Assembly: GCA_017309275.1 (NCBI GenBank)
Contig: JAFKLT010000031.1
Coordinates: 62,001 to 126,000, forward strand
Direction: 5' to 3'
Source: Sphingomonadales bacterium
GTDB taxonomy: Bacteria > Pseudomonadota > Alphaproteobacteria > Sphingomonadales > Sphingomonadaceae
Length of the DNA stretch: 64,000 bases
The translations under genes were made by a program, and so were the position numbers. Below are positions 25,061-33,858 of the stretch, in pieces. The first letter of the stretch is position 1; every line of letters starts with the position of its first letter. The notes below the pieces were generated by a model. It ran no database searches, was not told the DNA's origin, and saw only the letters and a program-made list of their open reading frames with translations.

Positions 25061-26719
25061 CTATTCCTCCTTCGCGGCGGGAAATGCGGTCTGGCGAGGG
25101 GGGCCGCGATGCGTGGCATGCCCGTGCGCCCGGCTCGGCGGAACGTGCCACAGGCTGTCGAACGGTTTGCCGCAACTGCGCCGCAGCGCGCGCGCGCCCA
25201 TCATCCAGAAGGCAAGCGCTGCGACGAGGGCGACCGCATCCACTGCGGCGCCTTCGATCCCGTGATTCCAGCCGAAAGGCAGGATCGTCGCCAGAAAGCT
25301 GACGCCGGGGATCGAAGCGATCGCAAGCGCGGTCGCGCGCAGCAATTCGACGCCGGCTCGCCCAGGACCCCGCAACTGGGCCCATATCACGGCGAGGAGG
25401 AACACCCCATAGAATAGCCAGTAATGCCATGCCGCGAGATCCTCGACGCGCCCCGTCAGCGGCTTCGCGGCGGCAATCGTGATAGCAATGCCCGAGACGC
25501 AACCAAGCGGCACGCCGATGGCCAGGGCGCCGAGAATGCGCGACGTACGAGGCTGGCACGGCAGCTCAGGGTCGTTACCCCTGGCCTTGATCCGGCGGCT
25601 CTCGATCCAGAGGAGATTACCGCTATACACAAGCGCACATCCCCCGAGCGCCAGCGCGGCATAGAGCCAATGGACGAACAGGCCGCCGTAATTGCCGAAA
25701 TGAAGCGCCCGCAAATTGGTCTCCAGCGCCTCCCAGCCGTCCTGACGGCCCGGCAGGCGGGAAGCGGACGCGATCACGCCGGTAAAGGGATCCATCTCCG
25801 CCGCGCCGGAACTGGGCCCGCGCACCGCGTGGCGGGGATCGACCCCATTGATCAAAAGCCGGGTGCGGCCCTCGTCATCGCGCGTGTAGAGCATCGCCGA
25901 GGGCTGAAACCCCGGTGCCTGCCGGGCGAGCGCCGCAAGAAGCTGCTCCGGCGTCAGCATTTTTTCCGGATGTGGGTGCTCCAGCGGGACCACGCCTTGC
26001 TCGGCGGCCGCCGGCATCGCGCCAAAAACCGCCGCCTGAACGCGCTCGATCTGCCCTTGCCAGCAGAAGACGACCGCGGTGAGCGAAATCGCGAAGTGGA
26101 ACGGGAGACCGAAAAGTCCAAATCCGCTGTGAAGATCGAGCCACATGCGCTTGATATTTCCGCCGACACGACGCGCGAAGAGGCTGTTCATCATCGAAGG
26201 AAGAAGCAGGATGACACCCGACACCAGCATGAGAAAATAGACCGCCGCCACGGCGCCCGTAATCGGCTTCGCTATCGTCTCGTCGAACGGCAGGCCCATT
26301 TTGAGGTGCAGTTGCACGATCTGCCCGCCGACCGGGGACGGACTGGTGCGGGTGACGTGGAGCGAGCCGTCCGGAGCAAGATCGGCATAGGCCCTCACAG
26401 GCCCTTGCCCGTGCGGCGAACTGCCCGGCGGCAGCTTCCAGCTCATCCGTCCCGGATGCGCCGGCCCGGGTTCGAGCATGATCAGATAATCAGCCGCAGC
26501 TTCCGGATAAACCGCAAGGACCCGCTCGACGAGCGCGGGGACCTGCGCGATTGGCGTGGCGGTTACCGGCGCGGGCGGAGTTGTCCAGCGCTGGATCGGA
26601 GCCTTGAAGCTACCCACAGCGCCAGCGAAGAACGCTATGAAGAGGGCAAGCCCGATCGAGATGCCGATCCAGCCATGCACGGCCTTGTACACCCGCGCCG
26701 TTTCATGGTGAATCCTCAT
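25061..26719 (-). CDS. PepSY-associated transmembrane protein (ferrisiderophore-reductase type)
   Basis: 552 aa. Start ATG 26719 (MRIHHETARVYKAVHGWIG) overlaps the DUF3649 stop by four bases (ATGA). The layout is the PepSY_TM arrangement: first helix at about 13-40, a periplasmic PepSY region, helices near 180-205 and 222-245 flanking MWLDLHSGFGLFGLPFHFA, a second periplasmic region, then RALHFGNYGGLFVHWLYAAL and further helices to about 530. The conserved histidines on the helices suit haem-mediated electron transfer. Relatives such as FoxB/PiuB reduce or release iron from siderophores at the inner membrane. It is coupled to DUF3649 and DUF3325 genes upstream and an M20 peptidase downstream. 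Confidence 0.88.
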   Translation of the reverse strand: MRIHHETARVYKAVHGWIGISIGLALFIAFFAGAVGSFKAPIQRWTTPPAPVTATPIAQVPALVERVLAVYPEAAADYLIMLEPGPAHPGRMSWKLPPGSSPHGQGPVRAYADLAPDGSLHVTRTSPSPVGGQIVQLHLKMGLPFDETIAKPITGAVAAVYFLMLVSGVILLLPSMMNSLFARRVGGNIKRMWLDLHSGFGLFGLPFHFAISLTAVVFCWQGQIERVQAAVFGAMPAAAEQGVVPLEHPHPEKMLTPEQLLAALARQAPGFQPSAMLYTRDDEGRTRLLINGVDPRHAVRGPSSGAAEMDPFTGVIASASRLPGRQDGWEALETNLRALHFGNYGGLFVHWLYAALALGGCALVYSGNLLWIESRRIKARGNDPELPCQPRTSRILGALAIGVPLGCVSGIAITIAAAKPLTGRVEDLAAWHYWLFYGVFLLAVIWAQLRGPGRAGVELLRATALAIASIPGVSFLATILPFGWNHGIEGAAVDAVALVAALAFWMMGARALRRSCGKPFDSLWHVPPSRAHGHATHRGPPRQTAFPAAKEE

Positions 26720-27015
26720 CGTCCGGACGCATTCAAAAAATGCGGCGCCCAGACGAGCAGGTTGAAAGCCCCGAGAAGGACCCACGCCCGCTCGGCCGAT
26801 CGAGCCCTGAACGACAGGGCAAATACAGGCAACCAGGTAGCGACGAAAAGCCAGATGGAAGCGGCAGCCCTTGCAGTCGCGACACCGATTTCTCCGGAAC
26901 CAAAGCGCGCGAACAAGCCCGACAGGCCGAGCGCGAGCAGGCCCCCGAGAAAGAGGCCGGCGGCGCCCCTTCCCCACCAGTCCAGCGCAGACCGCGAATA
27001 TGAGGGCGCGCTCAC
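26716..27015 (-). CDS. DUF3649-like small membrane protein
   Basis: 99 aa from a GTG at 27015, chosen because it overlaps the upstream stop by four bases (GTGA, 27012-27015); a longer frame to 27132 would cover the neighbouring gene. Two to three hydrophobic segments (LFLGGLLALGLSGLFARF, AAASIWLFVATWLPVFAL, AWVLLGAFNLLVW). The size and position between DUF3325 and PepSY genes match the DUF3649 member of iron-uptake-linked trios. Role unknown, probably a subunit or assembly partner of the reductase. Confidence 0.78.
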   Translation of the reverse strand: MSAPSYSRSALDWWGRGAAGLFLGGLLALGLSGLFARFGSGEIGVATARAAASIWLFVATWLPVFALSFRARSAERAWVLLGAFNLLVWAPHFLNASGR

Positions 27016-27296
27016 TCCCTGCGCGCTCCCGCCTCGACGAAGCCGGCGACCAGCAAAGGCAGGTAGGTGCAAAAGCTCATCGCCAGAAGGAAAAGAATGA
27101 AGAGCGCCGTTGTACCCGTGACAAGCTGACATAGCGCGGCATAGGCGATGCTCATCATACCCAGCTGGATCGCACGCAGCAGCCTCGGCCTCGGCGGCTC
27201 GCGAAGGAGACGCTGATGGCGGCTGGACAGATAGAAGGCTAGCGTCCCGCCGAGCATGGCCAGGATGGCAATCAGCCAGTTGAGACTTGCCGGCAT
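27012..27296 (-). CDS. DUF3325-like small membrane protein
   Basis: 94 aa. ATG at 27296 (MPASLNWLIAILAMLGGTLA). Three hydrophobic segments with the basic loop SSRHQRLLREPPRPR, as in DUF3325 proteins found with DUF3649 and PepSY_TM genes next to ferrisiderophore receptors. The start is 13 bases after the ornithine-cyclodeaminase-family gene and the stop overlaps the DUF3649 start, so the three membrane genes and the enzyme gene belong to one transcript. Confidence 0.78.
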   Translation of the reverse strand: MPASLNWLIAILAMLGGTLAFYLSSRHQRLLREPPRPRLLRAIQLGMMSIAYAALCQLVTGTTALFILFLLAMSFCTYLPLLVAGFVEAGARRE

Positions 27297-27309
27297 AATC
27301 GATCCTGCC

Positions 27310-28266
27310 TCAATCCGAGCCGCCGCCGATCAGCGACAGGGCGTAATCGGCCGCAAACAAATCCTGCAGGCCAACGCCGGTCCCGTCGAACAGGGTGATA
27401 GAATCCGCCGACGCTCGCCCGCCATGGCGCTTCAGGATCACATCGCCGAGCGCGACGATGTCCTTTTCCTCGATCAAGCCCGCGCCGAAGGCGTGCTGGC
27501 ACTCCCCGATGCTGATCGCCTGTGCGACTTCGTCGGTGAACAGCTGTGCTGCGGTAATCAAATCGTCCGCAACCTCGCGCTTGCCGCGCGTATCGGTCCC
27601 CATGCACGCGATATGCGTACCGCGACGAATCCATTCAGCCTCGACCTGCGCCTCGAAGCTGCTCGTGATGGTTATCAGCACATCAGCCGCCCGCGCGGCT
27701 TCTTCCGCGCTGCCGATGGATATCTCGATCCCGAGATCGGCCAGCTCGGCGGCGAGCGCTTCAGCCCGGGATTTTGTCCTGTTGGCGATCACCAGCCGGT
27801 CGAAGCCGCGTTGCGCCACGACCGCCCGAATCTGGAACGGCGCCTGCGCCCCCGCGCCCACGATCGACAGCGTCGCGGCATCGTCGCGGGCAAGATGCCG
27901 GACCGATACCGCCGCCGCCGCCGCTGTACGGAGCGCGGTCAGGCGATTGCCCGCGACGAGTGCCCGCAATTGCCCACTACCGGGTTCGAACAGGATGACC
28001 GTGGACTGGTGGTTCGTCAGACCGCGTGCCGCGTTGCCGGGCCAATAGCCTCCCGCTTTGAGGCCGAGGATCGGTCCGGCGCTATCAAATCCGGACTTGA
28101 AACCGAAAATCGGCGCCGGCTGGCCGATCTGCTCGCGTATGACCGGGAAATTCCGGGCCTGTCCGGAAGCCATCGCGGCGAACATGTTTTCGATCACGGC
28201 GTCGATTGCGGCGGGTTTGATCCGGGCAGCAACCTGCTCTTCGGTAATTATGACAGGCAAGGACAT
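27310..28266 (-). CDS. Ornithine cyclodeaminase / mu-crystallin family enzyme
   Basis: 318 aa from the ATG at 28266 (MSLPVIITEEQVAARI). Rossmann NAD site SIVGAGAQAPFQIRA, with the preceding LVAGNRLTALRTAAAAAVS and the later LFDGTGVGLQDLFAA typical of the family. Members convert ornithine to proline, reduce ketimines, act as alanine dehydrogenase, or make or break diaminopropionate precursors (SbnB). The gene follows a peptidase-like gene by eight bases and precedes the iron-reduction trio, so use of ornithine-type residues released from a peptide is plausible. The exact reaction is not determined by sequence. Confidence 0.9.
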   Translation of the reverse strand: MSLPVIITEEQVAARIKPAAIDAVIENMFAAMASGQARNFPVIREQIGQPAPIFGFKSGFDSAGPILGLKAGGYWPGNAARGLTNHQSTVILFEPGSGQLRALVAGNRLTALRTAAAAAVSVRHLARDDAATLSIVGAGAQAPFQIRAVVAQRGFDRLVIANRTKSRAEALAAELADLGIEISIGSAEEAARAADVLITITSSFEAQVEAEWIRRGTHIACMGTDTRGKREVADDLITAAQLFTDEVAQAISIGECQHAFGAGLIEEKDIVALGDVILKRHGGRASADSITLFDGTGVGLQDLFAADYALSLIGGGSD

Positions 28267-28274
28267 TGGAAACC

Positions 28275-29759
28275 TCAGTTCGCGGGAATTCGATATTCGA
28301 CCGGGGGAAGGCGAATTTCGGCAGGTAGCGAGGCGGCTTTGCCGAGCATGAAGTCGCGCACGACAGCGCGGACGGGCGTCCAGTGCTGGAACAACTCCTC
28401 CCAGACGCCATGGGTACCACCTCGCACGACCGCGAGCCGGCCACGGGAAAAGCCGAGTAAGGCTTGCCTGCTGTTCTCGAGCGGCGTCGATACGTCCCAG
28501 TCGCCATGAAAAAGCAGGACGGGAATGTCGGTACGGAGCGGCGCGCGAAACGCGGCACCAAGATCCGGGCTGTCCCAGATGTCGCAGGTCGCGAAGTAAG
28601 GCAGGTTGATATCGCCGAGCAAGGACGCCGCAGGACTGTTGCGGATCAGCCGCTCGCGCTCGTCGCTTACACCCGAAGCACAGTCCATCGCGTAAAGCAC
28701 GCTTCGGCTCAGCCGGATTTCGCGTTGGCGCAGCGCGACCTCCGCAAGCGGACGATAGTCGCCGCGGTGAAGCGCGATGATGAAGCCGGGCCACTCACCG
28801 CCCCGATTTGCAAAGGTCGTGAGCGCGCGCTGCAGATCGAGCACGCCGAGCGTGATCGCACCTCGCCCGGTGTCGACGCTCACCGGCTGCGCTCGCAGCC
28901 GCGCCGCGACCGTTCGCAAGGCCGCGATCAGGCCGTCCGGAGGCAGATGCGCGCTCAGGCGGGGATCGGCTTCGGCGGCCGCCGCCTGCGCTTCCAGGCT
29001 TTGCAGGATTCCGTCGGGAATGTCATAGGTATCATCCGGTCCCTCCATTCCCCAGATGATAGCTCGCTCGATCGACTGCGGATGATAGCGCATGAGCGCG
29101 ATCGCCAGATGCGAGCCGTAACTGCCGGCAACCAGACTGATCTTGCGATAGCCTAGCGCTGTTCGCAGGGCGTCGACATCGGCCGCGTTCGCAACGGTCT
29201 CATAGGCGCGCAGGTTCACGCCTGCCTCTGTCCATCCCGCCTTGCACGCCACCGCGACCTTGCGCAGCGCCGCGACATAGACCGCCTCGGTCAGCAGCTC
29301 CGTGGTCGGGAGAGTTTCGAACGCCGGACAATCGAGCACGGGGGCGGCATGAATCGCGCCGCGCTGGTCGAAGAGGACGACATCGGCGAACTGGCGATAG
29401 AATAAAACCTGTTCGCGACCCTGCGGGGTAGCGAAGAAGTCGACCCACGAGCTGCCGGGCCCGCCCGCAAGCAGGAAGATAACGGGACGCGCGGGATCTT
29501 CGCTTGCCGAGCGTATCTGGACGAAGGCCAGATCGATCTGGCGCCCTCCCTTCGCCGGACGGCTCTCGGGAACGCTGAATCGCCCTTGCCGGATCGTCGC
29601 AAGGCTACCGTCCTCCAGGCGCAACAGCGCCGGCTGGGAATGCAACCCATTCGCTTCGGGCAAAGCCTCGCCAGCCATTGCCGGTGAGGCAGCGAGCAGA
29701 AGGGTTCCGGCCGTCGCGGCCAGCTTCCGAGCCGCAATCCGCTTCCATTTGCCCGTCAT
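28275..29759 (-). CDS. Alpha/beta hydrolase of the S33 (tripeptidyl/prolyl aminopeptidase) type, exported
   Basis: 494 aa with a signal peptide (AATAGTLLLAASPAMAGEA). Oxyanion motif FLLAGGPGSSW, FDQRGA, nucleophile in VAGSYGSHLA, acid in FHGDWDVSTP and histidine in GGTHGVWEE, all in the order of secreted SlpD/TAP-like S33 peptidases. It is the first gene of the 29759-22630 operon and lies 188 bases from a divergent PLP enzyme gene. Probably removes N-terminal residues from imported peptides in the periplasm. Confidence 0.9.
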   Translation of the reverse strand: MTGKWKRIAARKLAATAGTLLLAASPAMAGEALPEANGLHSQPALLRLEDGSLATIRQGRFSVPESRPAKGGRQIDLAFVQIRSASEDPARPVIFLLAGGPGSSWVDFFATPQGREQVLFYRQFADVVLFDQRGAIHAAPVLDCPAFETLPTTELLTEAVYVAALRKVAVACKAGWTEAGVNLRAYETVANAADVDALRTALGYRKISLVAGSYGSHLAIALMRYHPQSIERAIIWGMEGPDDTYDIPDGILQSLEAQAAAAEADPRLSAHLPPDGLIAALRTVAARLRAQPVSVDTGRGAITLGVLDLQRALTTFANRGGEWPGFIIALHRGDYRPLAEVALRQREIRLSRSVLYAMDCASGVSDERERLIRNSPAASLLGDINLPYFATCDIWDSPDLGAAFRAPLRTDIPVLLFHGDWDVSTPLENSRQALLGFSRGRLAVVRGGTHGVWEELFQHWTPVRAVVRDFMLGKAASLPAEIRLPPVEYRIPAN

Positions 29760-29836
29760 CCTCGCCGCTCCCCTGCTAACCCGATCCGGCAGATCCGAAA
29801 GCGCGAGGATAGAATGCGGCCTTATGCGGACAATTG

Positions 29837-29848
29837 ATTAGTTCTAAT
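29837..29848. promoter_or_regulatory. Palindrome in divergent promoter region
   Basis: ATTAG-TT-CTAAT is a perfect 12-base palindrome in the gap between the S33 hydrolase operon (start 29759) and the threonine-synthase-like gene (start 29948). It is a candidate operator for the whole 22.6-29.8 kb operon; the regulator is unknown. Confidence 0.4.
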
Positions 29849-29947
29849 GCGTCGCTTCCACTTTACTGATTTGAAGATCCGCCCGGCGCAGTCGATAGGC
29901 CCGGGCCTGCCACTGTCGGCATGGATGGTCGAAATCCGGGAGTTCAA

Positions 29948-31084
29948 ATGAGCGCAGCGCCAGCCAGATTTGTCGACCCGTCGACGAACAGGACTTATGA
30001 TATGAACGAGCCGCGCTGGCGCGCGGAGAGCGGTTCACCGCTCATGGTCGAAGCGCTTGCGGGTATTTCACGCGACGAGATCGACAGGAGCTGCCGCAGT
30101 CTGTGGCGCTATGCGGCCGCGCTGCCCGTCACAATCGCACGGCCTGTATCGCTGGGCGAAGGTTGCACGCCGATGGTCGAACGCAAGGTCGGCGGCGCGA
30201 CAGGGCTCTTCAAGCTCGAGTGGTTTTCTCCGACTTGCAGCTTCAAGGACAAGGGCGCAGCGGTGATGGTCTCGTTCCTCCATCAGCTTGGCATTCCCGC
30301 CATTCTGGAAGACAGCTCGGGTAATGGCGGCGCGGCGATCGCCGCCTACGGCGCCGCCGCGGGGATGCGCGTGCGCATCCTGGCACCCGAGAGCGCGTCG
30401 CCGGCCAAGATCGCACAAATGCAGGTCTTCGGCGCCGAGGTGCAATTGGTTCCGGGACCGCGCGACGCGACCGAGCGCGAAGCGCTCAGGCAAGCCGAAG
30501 ACATTTTCTACGCGAGCCATAACTGGCATCCCTTCTTCCTGCAGGGGACGAAGATGACGGCTTATGAAATCTGGGAGGACCTTGGATTCAGGGCCCCGGA
30601 TAATGTGATCATCACGACTGGCGCGGGCAGCAATGTCCTCGGCTGCGACATCGGCTTTTCGGAATTGCTCGCGGCGGGCCAGATCGATCGACTGCCGCGC
30701 CTGTTCGGCGCCCAGCCGGCAAATTGCGCTCCAATTACCGCTTCATGGCAAGCGGATACCTTCGACCCTGTACCAACGGAAGTGGCTCCGACCATCGCTG
30801 AGGGGGCCTCGATCCGCTATCCCGTTCGCTTGCGCGAGGTCCTGACGGGCATCCGGCGCTCGGGGGGCAAGATGGTGGCGGTGACCGAAGAGCAGATTAC
30901 GGCGGCCCTGTTCGACCTCGCGGCCTCTGGCCTGTTCGTCGAGCCAACTTCCGCCGTGGCTCACGCCGCGTTTCAGCGGCTCGTCGAGGCGGGAGAAATT
31001 CGGGAAGGCGAAACGACCGTCATCCTGCTGACGGGCGCAGGCGTCAAATCGCCAGCCTATGTACAAAGCCGGTTCGCCGCCTAA
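29948..31084 (+). CDS. Threonine synthase-like PLP enzyme (fold type II)
   Basis: 378 aa. ATG at 29948, five bases after GGGAG; the upstream TTG-initiated extension is unlikely. PLP lysine in CSFKDKGAAV, phosphate-binding glycines in DSSGNGGAAIAAYGAAAG and ITTGAGSN, and FVEPTSAVAHAA near the end. The match is to threonine synthase and related threonine dehydratase/diaminopropionate-lyase-like enzymes. Since it is isolated from homoserine genes and sits among amino acid catabolic genes, a lyase or beta-replacement role on hydroxy- or diamino acids is as likely as threonine synthesis. Confidence 0.85.
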   Translation: MSAAPARFVDPSTNRTYDMNEPRWRAESGSPLMVEALAGISRDEIDRSCRSLWRYAAALPVTIARPVSLGEGCTPMVERKVGGATGLFKLEWFSPTCSFKDKGAAVMVSFLHQLGIPAILEDSSGNGGAAIAAYGAAAGMRVRILAPESASPAKIAQMQVFGAEVQLVPGPRDATEREALRQAEDIFYASHNWHPFFLQGTKMTAYEIWEDLGFRAPDNVIITTGAGSNVLGCDIGFSELLAAGQIDRLPRLFGAQPANCAPITASWQADTFDPVPTEVAPTIAEGASIRYPVRLREVLTGIRRSGGKMVAVTEEQITAALFDLAASGLFVEPTSAVAHAAFQRLVEAGEIREGETTVILLTGAGVKSPAYVQSRFAA

Positions 31085-31112
31085 AAGAGCGGCTGCGCGA
31101 CCCGATAGCCGC
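31083..31112 (-). terminator. Terminator of the LysR gene ending at 31147
   Basis: GCGGCT (31089-31094) pairs with AGCCGC (31107-31112). On the minus strand the stem is followed by TCTTTT, giving a short intrinsic terminator between the convergent PLP-enzyme and LysR genes. Confidence 0.5.
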
Positions 31113-31146
31113 GCGCGCCTGGGCGCCCCATCGCCAGCGCACGCAT

Positions 31147-32037
31147 TCAGGACGGTCCCGGCCTTGCCTTGAAAAAATCGAGAATTTCCTGCGCCAGATG
31201 CGAGGTGGCGATCGACTGGCTATCGGGGGTTCCCCGCAAGACAAGCGCGACCTGCCCCAGCTGCGGAAAACCGTCCTCTTCGGTCAATATCCGCAATCCG
31301 CGCGGTACGACGCTGCGCGCCATCGTCGTTACCGCATAACCGTTTTCGGCAACCGTCGTCAGAACGACCCAGCTCTTGCTCGTGACGCCGACGCGAAAGC
31401 GGAGTGGCTCGTCGCCGTGGCGCGCTGGAAAACGCTGCAGCGCCGCAAGGGTCGCCCGATAGACGGGAGACTCGTCGGAAAACAGGGCAAGCGGAAGGGG
31501 GGATCGGGTATGGGTATCCTTATCTGGCGCCGTGACCCAGACAATCTCCTCACGGCGAAGAACGATATCGTCCTCAAGCGGCGCTGCCGTCGCGATCACG
31601 GCGAGATCGATCTCGCTGTCCTGAAGCATCTTGATCAACAACGGCGATGTATTGGTCAGTATGTCGATCGAAAGGCCTTCATATTTTTCGATGACGTTAT
31701 TCAATATATGGGGGAGGACAACGCGTGAATAATCGTCAGGAATGCCGAAGCGCACACGTCCTGAAACAGAGTCTTCTCGCCAATCCTCGGCAATCCGGTC
31801 ATGCAGCGACAATATCTGCCTGGCCTGGAGAGCAAAGCGCGCGCCGCTTTCGGTAAAAACGACTTCCCGTCCCCTTTTTTCGAAAAGATCCGTCCCGACC
31901 ATCTCCTCGAGCTTCTTCATCTGCGCGCTGACGGCGGGCTGGGACCGGAAAATGATCTGGGACGCCGCCTTGAAGCTGCCGGTGTCCGCAAATGCCACGA
32001 GAGTTCGCAGCAAATCCATGTCAAAATTGATTTTCAT
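31147..32037 (-). CDS. LysR-family transcriptional regulator
   Basis: 296 aa from the ATG at 32037 (MKINFDMDLLRTLVAFADT); longer in-frame starts have no LysR homology. Helix-turn-helix in TGSFKAASQIIFRSQPAVSAQMKKLE, then an effector domain with ILTNTSPLLIKMLQDSE and SKSWVVLTTVAENG. Convergent with the threonine-synthase-like gene; its own upstream region faces the 32.4-40.5 kb operon end, so the target is not obvious from position. Confidence 0.92.
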   Translation of the reverse strand: MKINFDMDLLRTLVAFADTGSFKAASQIIFRSQPAVSAQMKKLEEMVGTDLFEKRGREVVFTESGARFALQARQILSLHDRIAEDWREDSVSGRVRFGIPDDYSRVVLPHILNNVIEKYEGLSIDILTNTSPLLIKMLQDSEIDLAVIATAAPLEDDIVLRREEIVWVTAPDKDTHTRSPLPLALFSDESPVYRATLAALQRFPARHGDEPLRFRVGVTSKSWVVLTTVAENGYAVTTMARSVVPRGLRILTEEDGFPQLGQVALVLRGTPDSQSIATSHLAQEILDFFKARPGPS

Positions 32038-32427
32038 TGAGCGCGCGTGCCATCTGGAGTTTACGAACTGGCGGGTTGTGCCGCTCCCTAACTCAGCCCC
32101 ATATCGGATACCAGTCTTCGCAGCCCGTTGCATACGGCGAGCTGGGGACAGTCCCCGCTCAGGGTCATCGGGCCCGGAACAAGCGCGCAGACGCCAATAC
32201 CCATGTCAGTGCCTCGAGCCAGGTCCCGCTGGGCCACCAGCCGCTTTGTCACATTCAGCGTCGTCCGCGGGAAATTTTTTGATCGCAACCGAGAAAGTCA
32301 GATTTAAACCCCCGCCACCACTCCATCGTACGCGAACCGAAAGAGCAAAGGCTGGTCCGTTTTTGGCCGGCTGCAGCCGCCATCGTGGCCGCGCGCATGA
32401 TAAAAATCGAACGGCGCGCCAATGGGG
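32038..32427. other. Intergenic region without a gene
   Basis: No convincing coding frame. It contains a 13-base palindrome (GGGGAC-A-GTCCCC, 32144-32156) and holds the promoter of the LysR gene at one end and the 3' end of the CapA-family gene at the other. The palindrome could be part of a terminator for the CapA operon, but no T-run follows. Confidence 0.5.
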
Positions 32428-33858
32428 CTATCGGCGTCCCTCGCCTGGCCGGATCAATCCGACATTCTTTTCGATGCTGATCTTCGTTCCGAACGGAGCC
32501 GACAATCGCTGCAGCCGTTCGAGGATGGCCAGCGCCCTGGCGGGCGAGGCCATGGAGGGAACGCCCTTGCCAGCGCCGCGCGCGTCAACACCCAGGTCGA
32601 TCGGGTAAAGCCTGATTTCGACCACTTGCCCATCGACATAGCGGCTGGTCGCGATCACCGATTCATAGAGATTGGGGTCCGAGAACGATCGCGCGTTGCG
32701 CGCCTGCAACAGCTCGGGAACCGTCGCCGCGCCGGGCTCGACGCCATATTGCTGGAACATGTCGTCGGGAATTTCATCGAGCGAATTGTTCATCATCGCA
32801 AAGTTGCCGAGCGAATAGAAGATCGGCCGCCCCTTGTAGATCTCGATGCCGCGAAGCTGATGCGGACCGTGCCCCATATAAACGTCGGCGCCGGCGTCGA
32901 TGACATCATGTGCGAGCTTTATCGCAAAATCCGCCGGTTCCTGCGAAGCGTTCGACGGTTCGTGATTATGGACCGAGAAGATGACGAAATTGCCGTTCTG
33001 CTTCGCCTGCCGGATCGACAGCAGATTCTCATCGACGTCGCGCTGATTGACGCGATAGCTGAATGCCAGCTTCCCCTCGCGGAGCGGACCAGACCGGTAG
33101 TGGCTGCCCATCAGCGTGACGCCATCCTCCTTTCGCCCGTCGGACCGGAGTTCGGACCGCGCCGCCAGTCCGATCAGAATTGCAAGTTCGCTTTCCGATA
33201 CGATTGTCGAGCGACGGGTGCGCAAACTGTTGACGCCGGGACGTCCGGGAACGCTGCCAACGGGATTGGCCGCAACCGACATAGGCGTGAAAGTCGAGGT
33301 CGCCGACACAATCGCGACACGTCCCTTTGGCGTATCGAGATAGCGCGGGGCGCGAGCGGCGGCCATGCTGTTGCCGGTTCCGGCCCAAACGAGCTTCGCC
33401 TCGGTCAGGGAGCGCCCGGTTTCCATCATCCCCTCGACGCCCCAATCGGTCGCGTGATTATTGGCATGGCTGACGATCGTGAAACCCATGGCGCGTACAT
33501 CGGCCGGGACGCCCGGATCGGCGTGCATCCAGGTTCCGCCCGATTCCGCCTGCGGGACGGCGCTCGTGTTCGCAAGGTCGATCACGCTCGTCTCGAAATT
33601 GCCGAAAGTTACGTCGGCACTGCGAAGCAGACGTAGCAAATCAGGGCTCTTAGCTTCGATCGTCGGCAGCATCGGGCGCAAGTAAATAAGGTCTCCCGCA
33701 CCCGCGATGGTGAAGCCGTCGGCGATCGGCACTGTCGGCACGGGCGCCGTTTCGAGCTTTTCCTGAGCCGCCAGCGACAGCGCGAGCGCGGCGGCGAGCC
33801 CGGCCGTCACCGTCCCGGCGATCCGCGAGGCGCGGACGGAATGCGGCCAGGCGGCCAT
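32428..33858 (-). CDS. CapA-family (poly-gamma-glutamate synthesis-type) metallophosphoesterase-fold protein
   Basis: 476 aa. ATG at 33858 overlaps the preceding M20 stop by one base (TAATG), so translation is coupled. A transmembrane/signal segment (IAGTVTAGLAAALALSLAA) precedes the CapA fold: GAGDLIYLRP, FGNFET, SHANNHATDWG, SVHNHEPSN and YMGHGPHQLRGIEIYKG. These match the metal-binding positions of the calcineurin-like fold. CapA proteins are linked to capsule or poly-gamma-glutamate export in Bacillus, but in proteobacterial catabolic operons their reaction is unknown. It has a paralogue at 57143-58309, also beside peptidase and TonB receptor genes. Confidence 0.87.
   Translation of the reverse strand: MAAWPHSVRASRIAGTVTAGLAAALALSLAAQEKLETAPVPTVPIADGFTIAGAGDLIYLRPMLPTIEAKSPDLLRLLRSADVTFGNFETSVIDLANTSAVPQAESGGTWMHADPGVPADVRAMGFTIVSHANNHATDWGVEGMMETGRSLTEAKLVWAGTGNSMAAARAPRYLDTPKGRVAIVSATSTFTPMSVAANPVGSVPGRPGVNSLRTRRSTIVSESELAILIGLAARSELRSDGRKEDGVTLMGSHYRSGPLREGKLAFSYRVNQRDVDENLLSIRQAKQNGNFVIFSVHNHEPSNASQEPADFAIKLAHDVIDAGADVYMGHGPHQLRGIEIYKGRPIFYSLGNFAMMNNSLDEIPDDMFQQYGVEPGAATVPELLQARNARSFSDPNLYESVIATSRYVDGQVVEIRLYPIDLGVDARGAGKGVPSMASPARALAILERLQRLSAPFGTKISIEKNVGLIRPGEGRR

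Noticed and set aside
25424-27100. A 558-codon plus-strand frame over the PepSY and DUF3649 genes
   Set aside because: Antisense to coupled membrane protein genes; highly charged, Arg-rich and without family features.
12454-31084. Siderophore biosynthesis locus
   Set aside because: No NRPS, NIS synthetase, hydroxylase or export gene is present; the gene set is for uptake, release and breakdown.
32144-32156. GGGGAC-A-GTCCCC palindrome as an operator
   Set aside because: Short GC palindrome of a kind expected by chance in this DNA, not placed at a clear promoter.
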